Of a stretch of DNA of 64,000 bases, positions 35,268 through 43,555 are shown piece after piece; the stretch's first letter is position 1; every line of letters begins with the position of its first letter. The translations under genes were made by a program, and so were the position numbers. Source of the DNA: JBKCUI01 sp046306195. GTDB taxonomy: Bacteria; Planctomycetota; Planctomycetia; Pirellulales; Pirellulaceae. The stretch is taken from positions 1 through 64,000 of the forward strand of contig JBKDXO010000002.1 of NCBI GenBank assembly GCA_046306195.1. The letters run 5' to 3'. The notes under the pieces were generated by a model that was given only the letters and a program-made list of their open reading frames with translations, was not told where the DNA came from and did no database searches.

Positions 35268-35313
35268 CGCCTCAGGCTCATGGAGACGAAGATCGACTTT
35301 TGTCGGCTGTGTC
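35202..35313. repeat. Dispersed palindromic repeat, copy 2, doubly nested
   Basis: The inner arms (35219-35239 and 35260-35280) are a perfect 21-base inverted repeat beginning TGAGCCTGAGGC, around a 20-base spacer with a T-run. Outside, a second perfect 16-base pair (GACACAGCCGACAAAA at 35202-35217 against 35298-35313) encloses them. Copy 1 at 11436 has the inner pair in decayed form and a hint of the outer right arm. A long transcript hairpin would result. Confidence 0.92.
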
Positions 35314-35557
35314 GGTTATTGTGTCAGCCTTTCAGGCTTCTCAGAACAGAGGGGCCCGCAGCCCGTCGGGCTTAAAAAATCGAAGCCATGGTTTGATGAG
35401 CGTTGGTTGCCATCTGCCTATCTCGACACTTATTCGATAGCGAGGCGATGCGTGGGTGGCACAAACTTGCCGCAGTCGGAGGTGAAGCAAACATGGCATG
35501 GTTTTGCTCGCTTCAACCCGGATGCTTGTCTGCCCCGGCAGGTGGATCCGCGTTCGA

Positions 35558-37279
35558 TTAACGCTGAGGCCGGACGCCTTGGATGCGTCCTCGCGGGGTG
35601 GCTCCGTGGACATCGACCGGTAAGTCGAGTTGGTGTTTGGCGATATTGCCCGCCGCATCGACCACTTCAACCTGCACGTATACCGTTGGGGGCAGGTCGG
35701 CATCGGGAGTCCAAGCATACCTTCCGTTGTTGCGGGCCCCTTGGGCGATCGGCTGCCACGGTCCGTCGGGGGTTGCGGCGCACGAAAATGAGATCGGTCG
35801 TTCCCCGAGAAAATCATCGGAGGCCTGGAACTCGATAATCAATGACCCGGTTTCCATCCCTTTTCCATTCAGGATGCTGAGTATGCGTGCTTGCGGCGGC
35901 ATCGTATCGACGCGAACCCAGGCATCTGCATCATCGCCTGGAAGAGGTCTTTTCGAAGCGATTCCATTGGCGCCGACGATCACCATACGGAATCCGAACA
36001 GGCCGTCTTCCGCGACTTCGATGTCAAACGGACTCTGGCGATCCGAGTCGGTTCCCCACTTCTCCCAGGACACGCCCTGATCGATCGTCCCCCAAAGCTC
36101 AACGCTGGCCGCCGGGGAGTCCGGCTCATTTTCGATGGAGTAATCGAGGCTGAATTGTTGGCTATTGCTGTGAAGGGTATCGCGCGGTTGTTCCGCATGC
36201 TGGGCCGATTTCATTGCCGTGGCTGCAGGTTCAAGGTCCTGGGAGACCCTGGTTACCGTTGTCGACACCCCTGGATTTACCGAGCGACTTGAGACGCCTG
36301 CTTCGCTGGCGGGTTGGTTGGTTGCCCGTTGCTGCATCAGCATGCGATTCTGGAATTCGATCAGCCGCTGTTGCGATTCCAGAATCTGATCGCGAAGCTT
36401 TGCATCGTGCTCGAGGTCCTGTTGCGGCCGGCGAGCTCCGGCCCCCCCCAGCACTTCGATCTTGGGTACACCGGTGATCGGCGCGGCGACTTTCTGTGAA
36501 ACCGGCGCAGGCGTTTGCGGTGGCTCGGGCGAACGCGAGAGACCAGCACCAATTCGAGTCGACACTTCGGCCCCGTCACGGTTGCTCGCCAATTTCAATT
36601 CGCGTGCTTTTCCTGCCGAACGAGGCAGCCGAGGCATTCGAGTCCATTCAGCGCTGTTTCCCGCTCGGTCGCGCACCGTGACTCGAACCATGAGCTGCGA
36701 AGCCTGGGCAGGCATATCCCAGGTACCGTAGGCAATCCACTGGTTGGCCTGATCAGACGGCTCCAGGTCGCACGCGATCGGGGTCCATTGGTGAAGGGCA
36801 TCTGTTTGGAACTCCATCTTGAGCGAAGATGGCTCCAGAGCGGCATCCGAGATTCTGCATTCGGCAAGCATGAAACCTTTGGGATCGATATCCACGAGCA
36901 ATTCCCCGGTTGGCTTGGTGGTATCCACAATGATGACGAGCGGTTCTCCCGGATTGTCAAAAACATTCCCTTTCCGGTCGACCGTTTTCAGTCGGAACCG
37001 AAACTCACCGTCGCGAGGGGCCTGAAAGCGAAACTGCCGTGTTCTCACATCGGCGCGCGTGAAAAGTTCCCACGTTTGGCCTTGATCTTCGGAGACCTCG
37101 AGCCGCACTTCGGCGGGGATCTCGCCACTGGTATCGACTTGAAAGGGAATGACGAATTCGCTGCGAGACCAGTGGACCGCCTCGCTCGGCATCTCCTCTG
37201 TTTGCCCATGAACGCGCTGGCTGCTCAGGAAGAAGGCCAGAGCGATGCAGACAGAGATCTTCGAAAATGAACAGGCCAT
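35558..37279 (-). CDS. Exported protein with Ig-like beta domains
   Basis: A 573-residue secreted protein. The signal MACSFSKISVCIALAFFLSS leads to a cleavage near VHGQ. Several regions have the look of Ig-like or FnIII-type strands with repeated patterns of a substrate 'adversity' form: RLEVSEDQGQTWELFTRADV, VRVTVRDRAGNSAEWTRM, VELWGTIDQGVSWEKWGT and VQVEVVDAAGNIAKHQL. The middle (about residues 245-360) is Gln/Pro-rich and probably disordered, with a short coiled-coil-like stretch. The ATG at 37279 has GGGA upstream. It follows the thioredoxin-like gene by 60 bases and probably forms one transcript. No catalytic motif; function unknown. Confidence 0.7.
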   Translation of the reverse strand: MACSFSKISVCIALAFFLSSQRVHGQTEEMPSEAVHWSRSEFVIPFQVDTSGEIPAEVRLEVSEDQGQTWELFTRADVRTRQFRFQAPRDGEFRFRLKTVDRKGNVFDNPGEPLVIIVDTTKPTGELLVDIDPKGFMLAECRISDAALEPSSLKMEFQTDALHQWTPIACDLEPSDQANQWIAYGTWDMPAQASQLMVRVTVRDRAGNSAEWTRMPRLPRSAGKARELKLASNRDGAEVSTRIGAGLSRSPEPPQTPAPVSQKVAAPITGVPKIEVLGGAGARRPQQDLEHDAKLRDQILESQQRLIEFQNRMLMQQRATNQPASEAGVSSRSVNPGVSTTVTRVSQDLEPAATAMKSAQHAEQPRDTLHSNSQQFSLDYSIENEPDSPAASVELWGTIDQGVSWEKWGTDSDRQSPFDIEVAEDGLFGFRMVIVGANGIASKRPLPGDDADAWVRVDTMPPQARILSILNGKGMETGSLIIEFQASDDFLGERPISFSCAATPDGPWQPIAQGARNNGRYAWTPDADLPPTVYVQVEVVDAAGNIAKHQLDLPVDVHGATPRGRIQGVRPQR

Positions 37280-37339
37280 GTTGCTTTCCCGCACGCTGCG
37301 AGAGGAAATGGTGGGCGATCGATGGAACAACACGTGGAG

Positions 37340-38524
37340 CTACCTCACTTGGGTCGAATTCCGTTCATGAGCAACGCGATCTTGGTTCGATTCAACCAAG
37401 GCGGAATACTGCTCGCAGTTGCGAAGAAACTCGTCATGGTGGGTTTGCGAAGAGAACAGGAATATTCTGCCGGAATTTTGTTCGATAAACCCGAACTCGC
37501 ACCTGCCGTTGACGAACTGTCCCGAGCGAGCGAACTCCACCAGATCCAGCCCGCTGAATATCGGCGCGAACCCGTCGGGTTCTCGGAGCAGACGCTGACG
37601 CGCTTCCTCGGAAACGCACTGGTAGACGCGGCCGCGATGGCGTACGGAGTACGCCTCTTTGCCAGGAACCCAGGGGCTTTGTGTGGCCTGAGCCTCTGGC
37701 GGCAATTTTAGGTAGTCCTGGAGAGAGACCGGACAGAAACCGTCCAGTCCTGGGATGGATGCCAGCGCATCGAGCTGTTGGGCTCGCTGGTCCTCCGAAT
37801 GCAACGCCGGATCGGTCGTGGAGTTGGACGGTTCGCGAAGCTGAGCAGCAACATCGATTACCTGCACGCGTTCAGGCTCCGCTCGTTGTCTCTGAGTTGC
37901 GATTTTTTCGGGTGCTGGCTCGTCGCGTTTCCATTCCGCAGAAGAAACCTTGACGGGCGTTTTTTGTTTTGTTGCTTGGCTGAAGATCTTGCTTCGGAAA
38001 AGCGAAAGATCCCGAGTTGCGACATGGCGTTCTTGCCTTTCCTTCGCTTCCCTCGAAGCCACTTGAGCCAGTGCCCAGTCGCGATGCCGTTGAGCGACCC
38101 GAGCAACCGTGCGAGCGTAGGCTTGCGGGTCTTGATTGCTCACTCCCCGTTCGATCACGGTTCCGTCGGCGTGGAGAAACACGTCGGTTGGCCAGCGAGT
38201 CACCTGATAATTTTGGGCGACATCTCGTCTTCGATCGGCGTTGATCTTTACGGCGATCACGTTGTCATTGAGGGCCAGGATCAAATCCCGATTGCGGAAC
38301 GCCTTGGCATCCAGCATGCGGCATGGGGGGCAATGGTCCCCGTAGAAGTGGAGCATCAAAGGTTTGTTGTGGATCTTGGCAAGCTGCATTCCTTCATTGA
38401 GATCCGTCACCCAGGCGATTTCGGGGGCTGGGTCCTCGGCGGCCTGCACGAGCGTCACCAACCCGAGAAACACGACCAGATTCGACGCAATCGCCGCAAA
38501 GATCGTCCATTTTTTACGATTCAT
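37340..38524 (-). CDS. Exported thioredoxin-fold protein with a C-terminal YHS-like region
   Basis: A 394-residue protein with a signal (residues 1-30, MNRKKWTIFAAIASNLVVFL), then a thioredoxin domain whose redox motif is HFYGDHCPPCRML (CPPC). Residues about 180-250 form a charged linker. The last part has two YHS-like modules: GFCPVSLQDYLK, HRGRVYQCVSEEARQRL, FSGLDLVEFARSG and IFLFSSQTHHDEFLRN, as in metal- or heme-chaperone proteins. The ATG at 38524 has GAGGG just upstream; a longer in-frame start at 38593 lacks a signal. Role by inference: disulfide handling of periplasmic metal-binding partners. It precedes the Ig-like gene by 60 bases. Confidence 0.78.
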   Translation of the reverse strand: MNRKKWTIFAAIASNLVVFLGLVTLVQAAEDPAPEIAWVTDLNEGMQLAKIHNKPLMLHFYGDHCPPCRMLDAKAFRNRDLILALNDNVIAVKINADRRRDVAQNYQVTRWPTDVFLHADGTVIERGVSNQDPQAYARTVARVAQRHRDWALAQVASREAKERQERHVATRDLSLFRSKIFSQATKQKTPVKVSSAEWKRDEPAPEKIATQRQRAEPERVQVIDVAAQLREPSNSTTDPALHSEDQRAQQLDALASIPGLDGFCPVSLQDYLKLPPEAQATQSPWVPGKEAYSVRHRGRVYQCVSEEARQRLLREPDGFAPIFSGLDLVEFARSGQFVNGRCEFGFIEQNSGRIFLFSSQTHHDEFLRNCEQYSALVESNQDRVAHERNSTQVR

Positions 38525-38747
38525 CGGTCCCTCGAAATGCGGAATTGCGCGGCAAAGACAACGACCCTTTTCCTCCAGCATCGGTCCTGCCACCTGGGAA
38601 AGTTAAATCGTCTGAAGAAAATTGGGGGGAAAACAGGGACCTTGACGCCTCGAGGTCGGTTCCCTGCTTGACACAGACTAGGTTCGCACTACGATTTCCA
38701 GTGTTGGTGCGTGGCGCTTTGCAAGCGTTTCACGAGTATCGCACCCC

Positions 38748-38781
38748 GTTCTCGCACAGTTGGCGTTCTCGCACAGTTGGC
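38748..38781. repeat. 17-bp perfect tandem repeat
   Basis: The unit GTTCTCGCACAGTTGGC is present twice head to tail (38748-38764, 38765-38781). Because 17 is not a multiple of three, the repeat changes frame, which fits a noncoding or recently duplicated stretch. Confidence 0.9.
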
Positions 38782-39008
38782 TAGAATGGTGGCACCAACA
38801 CAATCGATTTCAGCAAGTGGTATTCGGCAGTGGAGTTCTCTCCCATTTCCTTCTCAGGGTCAACTTTTTGGCCCTCCCGCCGTCATTAGCAAATTGGTTC
38901 GATAGCCAGGATGTCATCCTTATCGAACGAACGCCGGCGAGCTGGGGGAAGTGTCGAACTGCAAACCAAGGACTAGTCCGCGATTGGGTGGCCTTGTTTG
39001 AATGGTGA
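38760..39008 (+). CDS. Uncertain small protein
   Basis: A TTG-initiated open frame of 82 codons upstream of rho. Its composition (several Trp, few Arg) and segments such as NFLALPPSLANWFDSQD are more protein-like than the shadow frames around it. No ribosome site or homologue is recognised and its start falls inside the 17-base tandem repeat. It may be a real small gene, an unusual leader, or chance. Confidence 0.25.
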   Translation: MAFSHSWLEWWHQHNRFQQVVFGSGVLSHFLLRVNFLALPPSLANWFDSQDVILIERTPASWGKCRTANQGLVRDWVALFEW

Positions 39009-39134
39009 TCCGCGAGCTGTATTTTTTGTCGTCCTTTTGTTTCCCTGCTTAATTGCACGCTGCTGTTCGATGGATGTTGCTCTCGCAGCCAACGGTTCCA
39101 TCCGAGCATCGGCGATCTGCTAGATTGCGGATCT

Positions 39135-40487
39135 ATGCCAAAAAAGAAGCGATTTCGTTCTCGTGTCCACGGCGATGATCTTGGTGGAGGTGGCAACCCG
39201 CGACCTCGGGTTCGTCGCCCCCGTCGCCGCCACGGTCCTGGCTACCAACAGGCCTTTGGTCGGGACGAAGGGTCTGTCGACACAGAAGATAAGGAAGGGG
39301 CTGAGCCTGAACTGGACGAAGAGGGTAATCCCATCGCCAAGCAGGAAACTGTCCCGCCCGAGGAACCGGGGGTCGAGTTTTTTGGCATGCTTGAGATGCA
39401 TCCCAATGGGTACGGTTTCTTGCGATCTCCCTCCAACAATTATTCCCGGGAGCGATCCGACCCATTCGTCCCCGGAACCATGATCGAAAAATTTCGGCTT
39501 CGCCAAGGAGTGAAGATCCGTGCACTGATGCAACAAACCCGCCGGGCCCAGGGGCCACGCGTTCGAGAGATCCTCGATGTCGAGGGGATGAAGCCAGAAG
39601 ATTATGTGAACGTGAAAACGTTCGATACGTTGACCCCCATCAATCCGGAAAAGTGGTTGAGGTTGGAGGTGGGGCCCCAGCCGATGACCAACCGCGTGAT
39701 CGATTTGCTAGCACCACTCGGTCGTGGCCAGCGAGCGTTGATCGTCGCTCCGCCTCGATCGGGGAAAACGATCATGCTTCAAAACATCTCGCGCGGGATC
39801 GCGGAAAACTATCCCGAGGTCGAGTTGATCGTCTTGCTGATCGATGAGCGGCCCGAAGAAGTCACCGACATGCGCCGCAGTGTGACCCGTGGTGAAGTGA
39901 TTGCCAGCAGTCTCGATGAGGACGTCGATTCGCACGTTCGGTTGAGCCAGTTGGTGATAGATCGCTGCCGTCGGCTCGCGGAGATGGGCAAAGACGTCTT
40001 CTTGCTCATGGACTCGATCACCCGCTTGGCGAGGGCATTCAACAAGTGGGTCGGCAATTCTGGCGCGACCATGAGCGGCGGGATGAACATCAAAGCGATG
40101 GACATTCCCAAGAAGCTCTTTGCAACCGCGAGGGCATTCTCCGAAGGTGGCTCGCTGACGATCGTCGGGACCGCCCTCGTCGATACGGGGTCTCGGATGG
40201 ATGAACTGATCTTTCAAGAGTTCAAAGGAACAGGGAATATGGAGCTGGTCCTCGACCGCAAGTTGTCGGATCGAAGAATTTGGCCGGCGATCGATATCAC
40301 CCAATCCGGAACTCGTCGCGAAGAGTTGCTCCATGATCCAGACACGTATCATGCGGTAACAATGATCCGTCGGACTCTCAACTCCATGAACCCCGTCGAT
40401 GCGATGGAACAACTGACCAAGCAACTCAGTCGGTTTCAAAGCAACCAGGAGTTCCTCCGCTTGATCGCCAATGCAAAACTCGACTAG
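39135..40487 (+). CDS. rho: Transcription termination factor Rho
   Basis: A 450-residue Rho, the hexameric RNA-dependent ATPase/helicase. The first 75 residues are a charged Arg/Gly-rich extension. The cold-shock RNA-binding domain has FGMLEMHPNGYGFLRSPSNNY; the ATPase has Walker A APPRSGKT (205-212, where many Rho have APPKAGKT), VLLIDERPEEVTDMRR, the Walker B region DVFLLMDSITRLARAFN and SGATMSGGMN. Length and order are normal apart from the N-terminus. It is followed by rnpA 15 bases after the stop. Confidence 0.97.
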   Translation: MPKKKRFRSRVHGDDLGGGGNPRPRVRRPRRRHGPGYQQAFGRDEGSVDTEDKEGAEPELDEEGNPIAKQETVPPEEPGVEFFGMLEMHPNGYGFLRSPSNNYSRERSDPFVPGTMIEKFRLRQGVKIRALMQQTRRAQGPRVREILDVEGMKPEDYVNVKTFDTLTPINPEKWLRLEVGPQPMTNRVIDLLAPLGRGQRALIVAPPRSGKTIMLQNISRGIAENYPEVELIVLLIDERPEEVTDMRRSVTRGEVIASSLDEDVDSHVRLSQLVIDRCRRLAEMGKDVFLLMDSITRLARAFNKWVGNSGATMSGGMNIKAMDIPKKLFATARAFSEGGSLTIVGTALVDTGSRMDELIFQEFKGTGNMELVLDRKLSDRRIWPAIDITQSGTRREELLHDPDTYHAVTMIRRTLNSMNPVDAMEQLTKQLSRFQSNQEFLRLIANAKLD

Positions 40488-40502
40488 CGAGCGTTCGCGG
40501 GC

Positions 40503-40871
40503 GTGAATCCCGGATCCCAATCGGAACGATTTCCTCGGCGGCTCCGGCTCTCCGGCCAGCGCGCGTTCGACCGTGTTTGTCGAGAGCGTCTGGTCGCCAG
40601 CGATTCGGTCTTGACGGTGCACGGTTCCCGAAATGGACTGAGCCATTCGCGCCTCGGGATCGCTGCCAGCCGGCGGCTGGGCAACGCGGTCGTTCGAAAT
40701 TATTGGAAGCGACTGATTCGTGAGGCCTTCCGGCGTCAGCAAGCCGAATTGCCCGTCGGCCTGGATTTTGTCGTGCGGCCTCAGCGCGGGGCGGTTCCGG
40801 ATCCGAAGGCCGTGGCTAACTCTCTCCTCATGTTAGCTCGCAAACTGGATCGTCGAGAATCCACACGCTAG
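40503..40871 (+). CDS. rnpA: Ribonuclease P protein component
   Basis: A 122-residue RnpA, which with the RNase P RNA matures tRNA 5' ends. The signature HSRLGIAASRRLGNAVVRNYWKRLIREAFRR is the conserved RNR motif region. It starts with GTG at 40503, fifteen bases after rho; usually rnpA follows rpmH, which is not seen here. The RNA component is not in the window. Confidence 0.93.
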   Translation: MNPGSQSERFPRRLRLSGQRAFDRVCRERLVASDSVLTVHGSRNGLSHSRLGIAASRRLGNAVVRNYWKRLIREAFRRQQAELPVGLDFVVRPQRGAVPDPKAVANSLLMLARKLDRRESTR

Positions 40872-40954
40872 GGAGTACCCCCGATCGCGCGGCTATGCTA
40901 AGGTGACACAGACCCCTGTGATATTTGCCTCTTTGACAGAAGGGAATCGTATCG

Positions 40955-41632
40955 GTGTCGAATCATCAAAAGAGGGATCAGGCGAAGAAACGCAAACGGC
41001 TTGATCGCGAAAAACAGATTCGCAAGACTCGAAACACAGCGCACAACATCAGTTTGCGAGACTACATTCTGCAGCTTTCCCGTGGGCCTTGGGGAGGGTG
41101 CTATGAATCTGGCTCCCTCGGCATGAACCAACTGTTTTGTGTCCGCAAAACCATGAGTGGCTTCGGTGCCAGCATATTCCTCCTCGATGAGTATTGCTTG
41201 GGGATCAAGGACGCGGATGTGATCCGCGATGTCGATGTCGCCGTGATCGAAGATCAGGTGAGGGAGCGAGACGGGAGGATGGTGACCCCTGCCTATGCAC
41301 TGAAGAAACTCAATGCATTGATCGCCTGGGCTCGTGAAATCGGATTCGATCCCCACGCGAAGGCATACCTCGCCATGGAGATATTTCGGAATGTTGACCC
41401 CGATACATGCGGTGACTCCTTTGCGTTCGGAAGGCCTGAAGATGGGAAGCCGATGTTCATTTCGGGACCCAAGGATAGCCCGGAACGCATTCGATCCGTC
41501 GTGAGCAAACTGCAGCGACTCGGTCAGGACAACTATCATTTCATGATTTCCACGCCCGAGGTATTTCGGCCTGCTCTCGCGCAGGATCTGGATCAAGCCG
41601 ACTCGGAAGATGCGGAAAGAGAAATTTCTTAA
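40955..41632 (+). CDS. Conserved hypothetical protein
   Basis: A 225-residue protein without signal or membrane segment. The N-terminal 30 residues are basic (DQAKKRKRLDREKQIRKTR). A central block GGCYESGSLGMNQLFCVRKTMSGFGASIFLLDEYCLGIKDAD resembles a conserved family of unknown function in which a VFLVDLWCLGVKDA-like motif occurs. The GTG start at 40955 has AAGGGA upstream. It lies between rnpA and the next TPR gene on the same strand; role unknown. Confidence 0.75.
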   Translation: MSNHQKRDQAKKRKRLDREKQIRKTRNTAHNISLRDYILQLSRGPWGGCYESGSLGMNQLFCVRKTMSGFGASIFLLDEYCLGIKDADVIRDVDVAVIEDQVRERDGRMVTPAYALKKLNALIAWAREIGFDPHAKAYLAMEIFRNVDPDTCGDSFAFGRPEDGKPMFISGPKDSPERIRSVVSKLQRLGQDNYHFMISTPEVFRPALAQDLDQADSEDAEREIS

Positions 41633-41649
41633 AGGGGCTGGGCGAAAAA

Positions 41650-42927
41650 ATGGTTTATCGCAGCTTGCATGCAGTAGTGGCGTTCGCGTGGGTTCTCCTG
41701 GTCGGCTCGCCCGTGGCTCTACCCCAGGATGCGGGAGCGAAACCCGATGCGAAATCGCAATCCGGTGCGATCGTCTCCGCCCTCGAGAAGATCCAAAAGG
41801 AGTTTGCCAAGCATTCCGAGAAAGAAAAGGAGATGCAAGACAAATACTCCGCGATCGAGTCGCGGTTGAAAAAGACGGAAGAGGAGCTCCGGAACATCAA
41901 CGTTCAGGGAATGCAGCAGCAATTGGCCGCCATGCAGGCTTCTATCCAGGCGATGCAAGTCAACGCCGGACTGCGTACGCTGGCATCGGGTACCCCGGGC
42001 AACCCGGGGGGCAACCCCAACACCGGCAACGGTAGCAACAACAACGTCGTGCGCGATTTCGCGCAAATGCAACTGATGCAAAACCGTTTCCTGCAGAATC
42101 TCGATGCTACGCTTCGAGCCAACGATTTGCGACAACTCGACGCCAATGCCCAAGCCACGGTTCGTCGTCGCATCGAGACGATCCAAGCCTCCGTGCAATT
42201 GCAGCAGGAATGGTTGAACTGGCAAAATGAAACATCGCAATTCTATGGGCGTTATTGGCCCTGGAGCGACCCGGAGTCTCGATACAGCCGCGCGGAGCTT
42301 GAGGCGGCCCTCGGTGTTCTGGAGAAAGGGCACGACAACGATATCTCGGCCAAGCTCGCTGCGTCCAACCTGCTCGCGCGGTCAGGAATGCATGCCCAAG
42401 CGCTGACGCTAATCGAAGAGATTCTCGCCCAGCCAACACATCTGCAAGGGGTTGCGACGATGGAGAAAGCCAAAATTCTCGCCTTGCTGGACAAGGACAA
42501 AGAATCCAAACGGGCGCTCCAGGATGCGATCAAGCTAGACAAGGGGAATCCTTACCTGCGATGGATCCGAGCCGAAATCGCCCTACAGCAGAATCAAGAC
42601 GCGGTCGCGGAGACCGAATGGCGCTATCTCACCACCATCAAATCGATGGAGAAAGAGGCGAGGCGATCCCTCGTCATGGTGCATGCCAACCGTTCCAAAA
42701 AATCCCCAGGCGAAGGGACCAAGGCGATCAAGGAAGCCAAAACAGCAATGGAGCTCGAATCGGTACCCGACTGGTACTCGCATTTCATCATGGCGACCGC
42801 GTACGGCGCTGGACGCAAGTGGGATGCTGCGAACGAATCGATCGATCAAGCGATCGCCATGGCCGACGAAGAGCAGAAAGAGCGTTGCGAGAAACTCAAG
42901 CAGGACTGGGAAGGGCTCAAACAATAG
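41650..42927 (+). CDS. Exported coiled-coil and TPR protein
   Basis: A 425-residue protein with a signal (residues 1-25, ending near ALPQ). Residues about 40-95 are a coiled coil (KEKEMQDKYSAIESRLKKTEEEL). A low-complexity Gly/Asn linker GNPGGNPNTGNGSNNN follows, then TPR-like helices from about residue 200 on (LAASNLLARSGMHAQALTLIEEIL, KALLDKDKESKRALQDAIKLD, ATAYGAGRKWDAANESIDQAI). A binding or scaffolding role in the periplasm is likely. The start is 17 bases after the previous stop, so the two genes may be one operon. The stop overlaps the MaoC gene on the other strand. Confidence 0.78.
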   Translation: MVYRSLHAVVAFAWVLLVGSPVALPQDAGAKPDAKSQSGAIVSALEKIQKEFAKHSEKEKEMQDKYSAIESRLKKTEEELRNINVQGMQQQLAAMQASIQAMQVNAGLRTLASGTPGNPGGNPNTGNGSNNNVVRDFAQMQLMQNRFLQNLDATLRANDLRQLDANAQATVRRRIETIQASVQLQQEWLNWQNETSQFYGRYWPWSDPESRYSRAELEAALGVLEKGHDNDISAKLAASNLLARSGMHAQALTLIEEILAQPTHLQGVATMEKAKILALLDKDKESKRALQDAIKLDKGNPYLRWIRAEIALQQNQDAVAETEWRYLTTIKSMEKEARRSLVMVHANRSKKSPGEGTKAIKEAKTAMELESVPDWYSHFIMATAYGAGRKWDAANESIDQAIAMADEEQKERCEKLKQDWEGLKQ

Positions 42928-43408
42928 CGTCTGATTTCTGGATCGGACGGGTTGTCAGCGGAGCCGTTCGCGAGACCAAGGTGACCAAGACTCCCTCTTG
43001 AACCTTCTCTCCCTTCTGGTTGATCAACTGCCGATACCAATGCACTTGGCCATGGCGACGACCGTGGGGTTTCAGATCGACGATCTCGGTAACCACATGG
43101 ACTTCGTCTCCTGGAAAGAGCGGCTTGAGAAATGTCCAGGTGCGTATATCGACTAGGGCAGCTGTCTTCACAAACGGGGCTGTGGAACTGAGCCCAGCCA
43201 GAATGGACATGCCGAGCATGCCATGGGCTACCGGTTTGCCAAAGGGGCCTCGAGCTGCAAAATCGGGATCCACGTGCAAACGGTCGCGATCGCCAGTCAA
43301 TTCCGCAAACTCGTAGACATCTTCCAGCGCGATGGTGCGCGATTCGCTCAACCATCGTTGGCCGACTTGAAGTTCTTCGAATGTGAGAGCGGTTTGGACC
43401 GTGGTCAT
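42917..43408 (-). CDS. MaoC-like (R)-hydratase family protein
   Basis: A 163-residue hot-dog fold protein. The motif region FAELTGDRDRLHVDPDFAARGPFGKPVAHGM matches the MaoC hydratase pattern, keeping Asp and His, but the usual GDxNP has become GDRDR. So enoyl-CoA hydratase activity is possible but not certain. A second family block is FPGDEVHVVTEI. The ATG at 43408 gives the family length; the alternative at 43441 adds 11 residues. It overlaps the TPR gene's stop by 11 bases tail to tail. Confidence 0.8.
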   Translation of the reverse strand: MTTVQTALTFEELQVGQRWLSESRTIALEDVYEFAELTGDRDRLHVDPDFAARGPFGKPVAHGMLGMSILAGLSSTAPFVKTAALVDIRTWTFLKPLFPGDEVHVVTEIVDLKPHGRRHGQVHWYRQLINQKGEKVQEGVLVTLVSRTAPLTTRPIQKSDAIV

Positions 43409-43555
43409 GATGGAAACGGATTTTGATCCAAGGGAACGCAAAAGGCAAGAAGCAAAACGGCAACCCGAGGCTCCCGTTTCGCGAGTCCGCCTCTGGTCCT
43501 AGCACACAATCGATACAAACCGATCATTTCGCCATTCTACTGGTGGATGCCAAGG

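Larger units (their letters stand above)
34522..35557. other. 1-kb gene-poor stretch with mobile element debris and a nested palindrome
   Basis: Between thrC and the Ig-like gene there is no intact gene. It holds, in order, the thrC hairpin, a short GAGGGTTAATTCCCTC hairpin, a group II intron maturase remnant on the minus strand, an 87-codon open frame without a good start, the nested palindrome at 35202-35313, and about 240 bases with nothing recognised apart from a GCAGCCCGTCGGGC hairpin. Each is listed separately. The content suggests decay of an inserted element. Confidence 0.7.
38525..39134. other. 610-base gap upstream of rho
   Basis: No strong gene. It includes the 17-base tandem repeat at 38748-38781 and a weak small open frame at 38760-39008 listed separately. 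The last 120 bases presumably hold the promoter and leader of rho. No known RNA family motif was seen. Confidence 0.5.

Noticed and set aside
38525..39134. RNase P RNA or another housekeeping RNA near rnpA/rho
   Set aside because: No conserved P4-type motif such as GAGGAAAGTC was seen in this gap.
39708..40742. 344-codon minus-strand open frame across rho and rnpA
   Set aside because: Antisense to two unmistakable genes.
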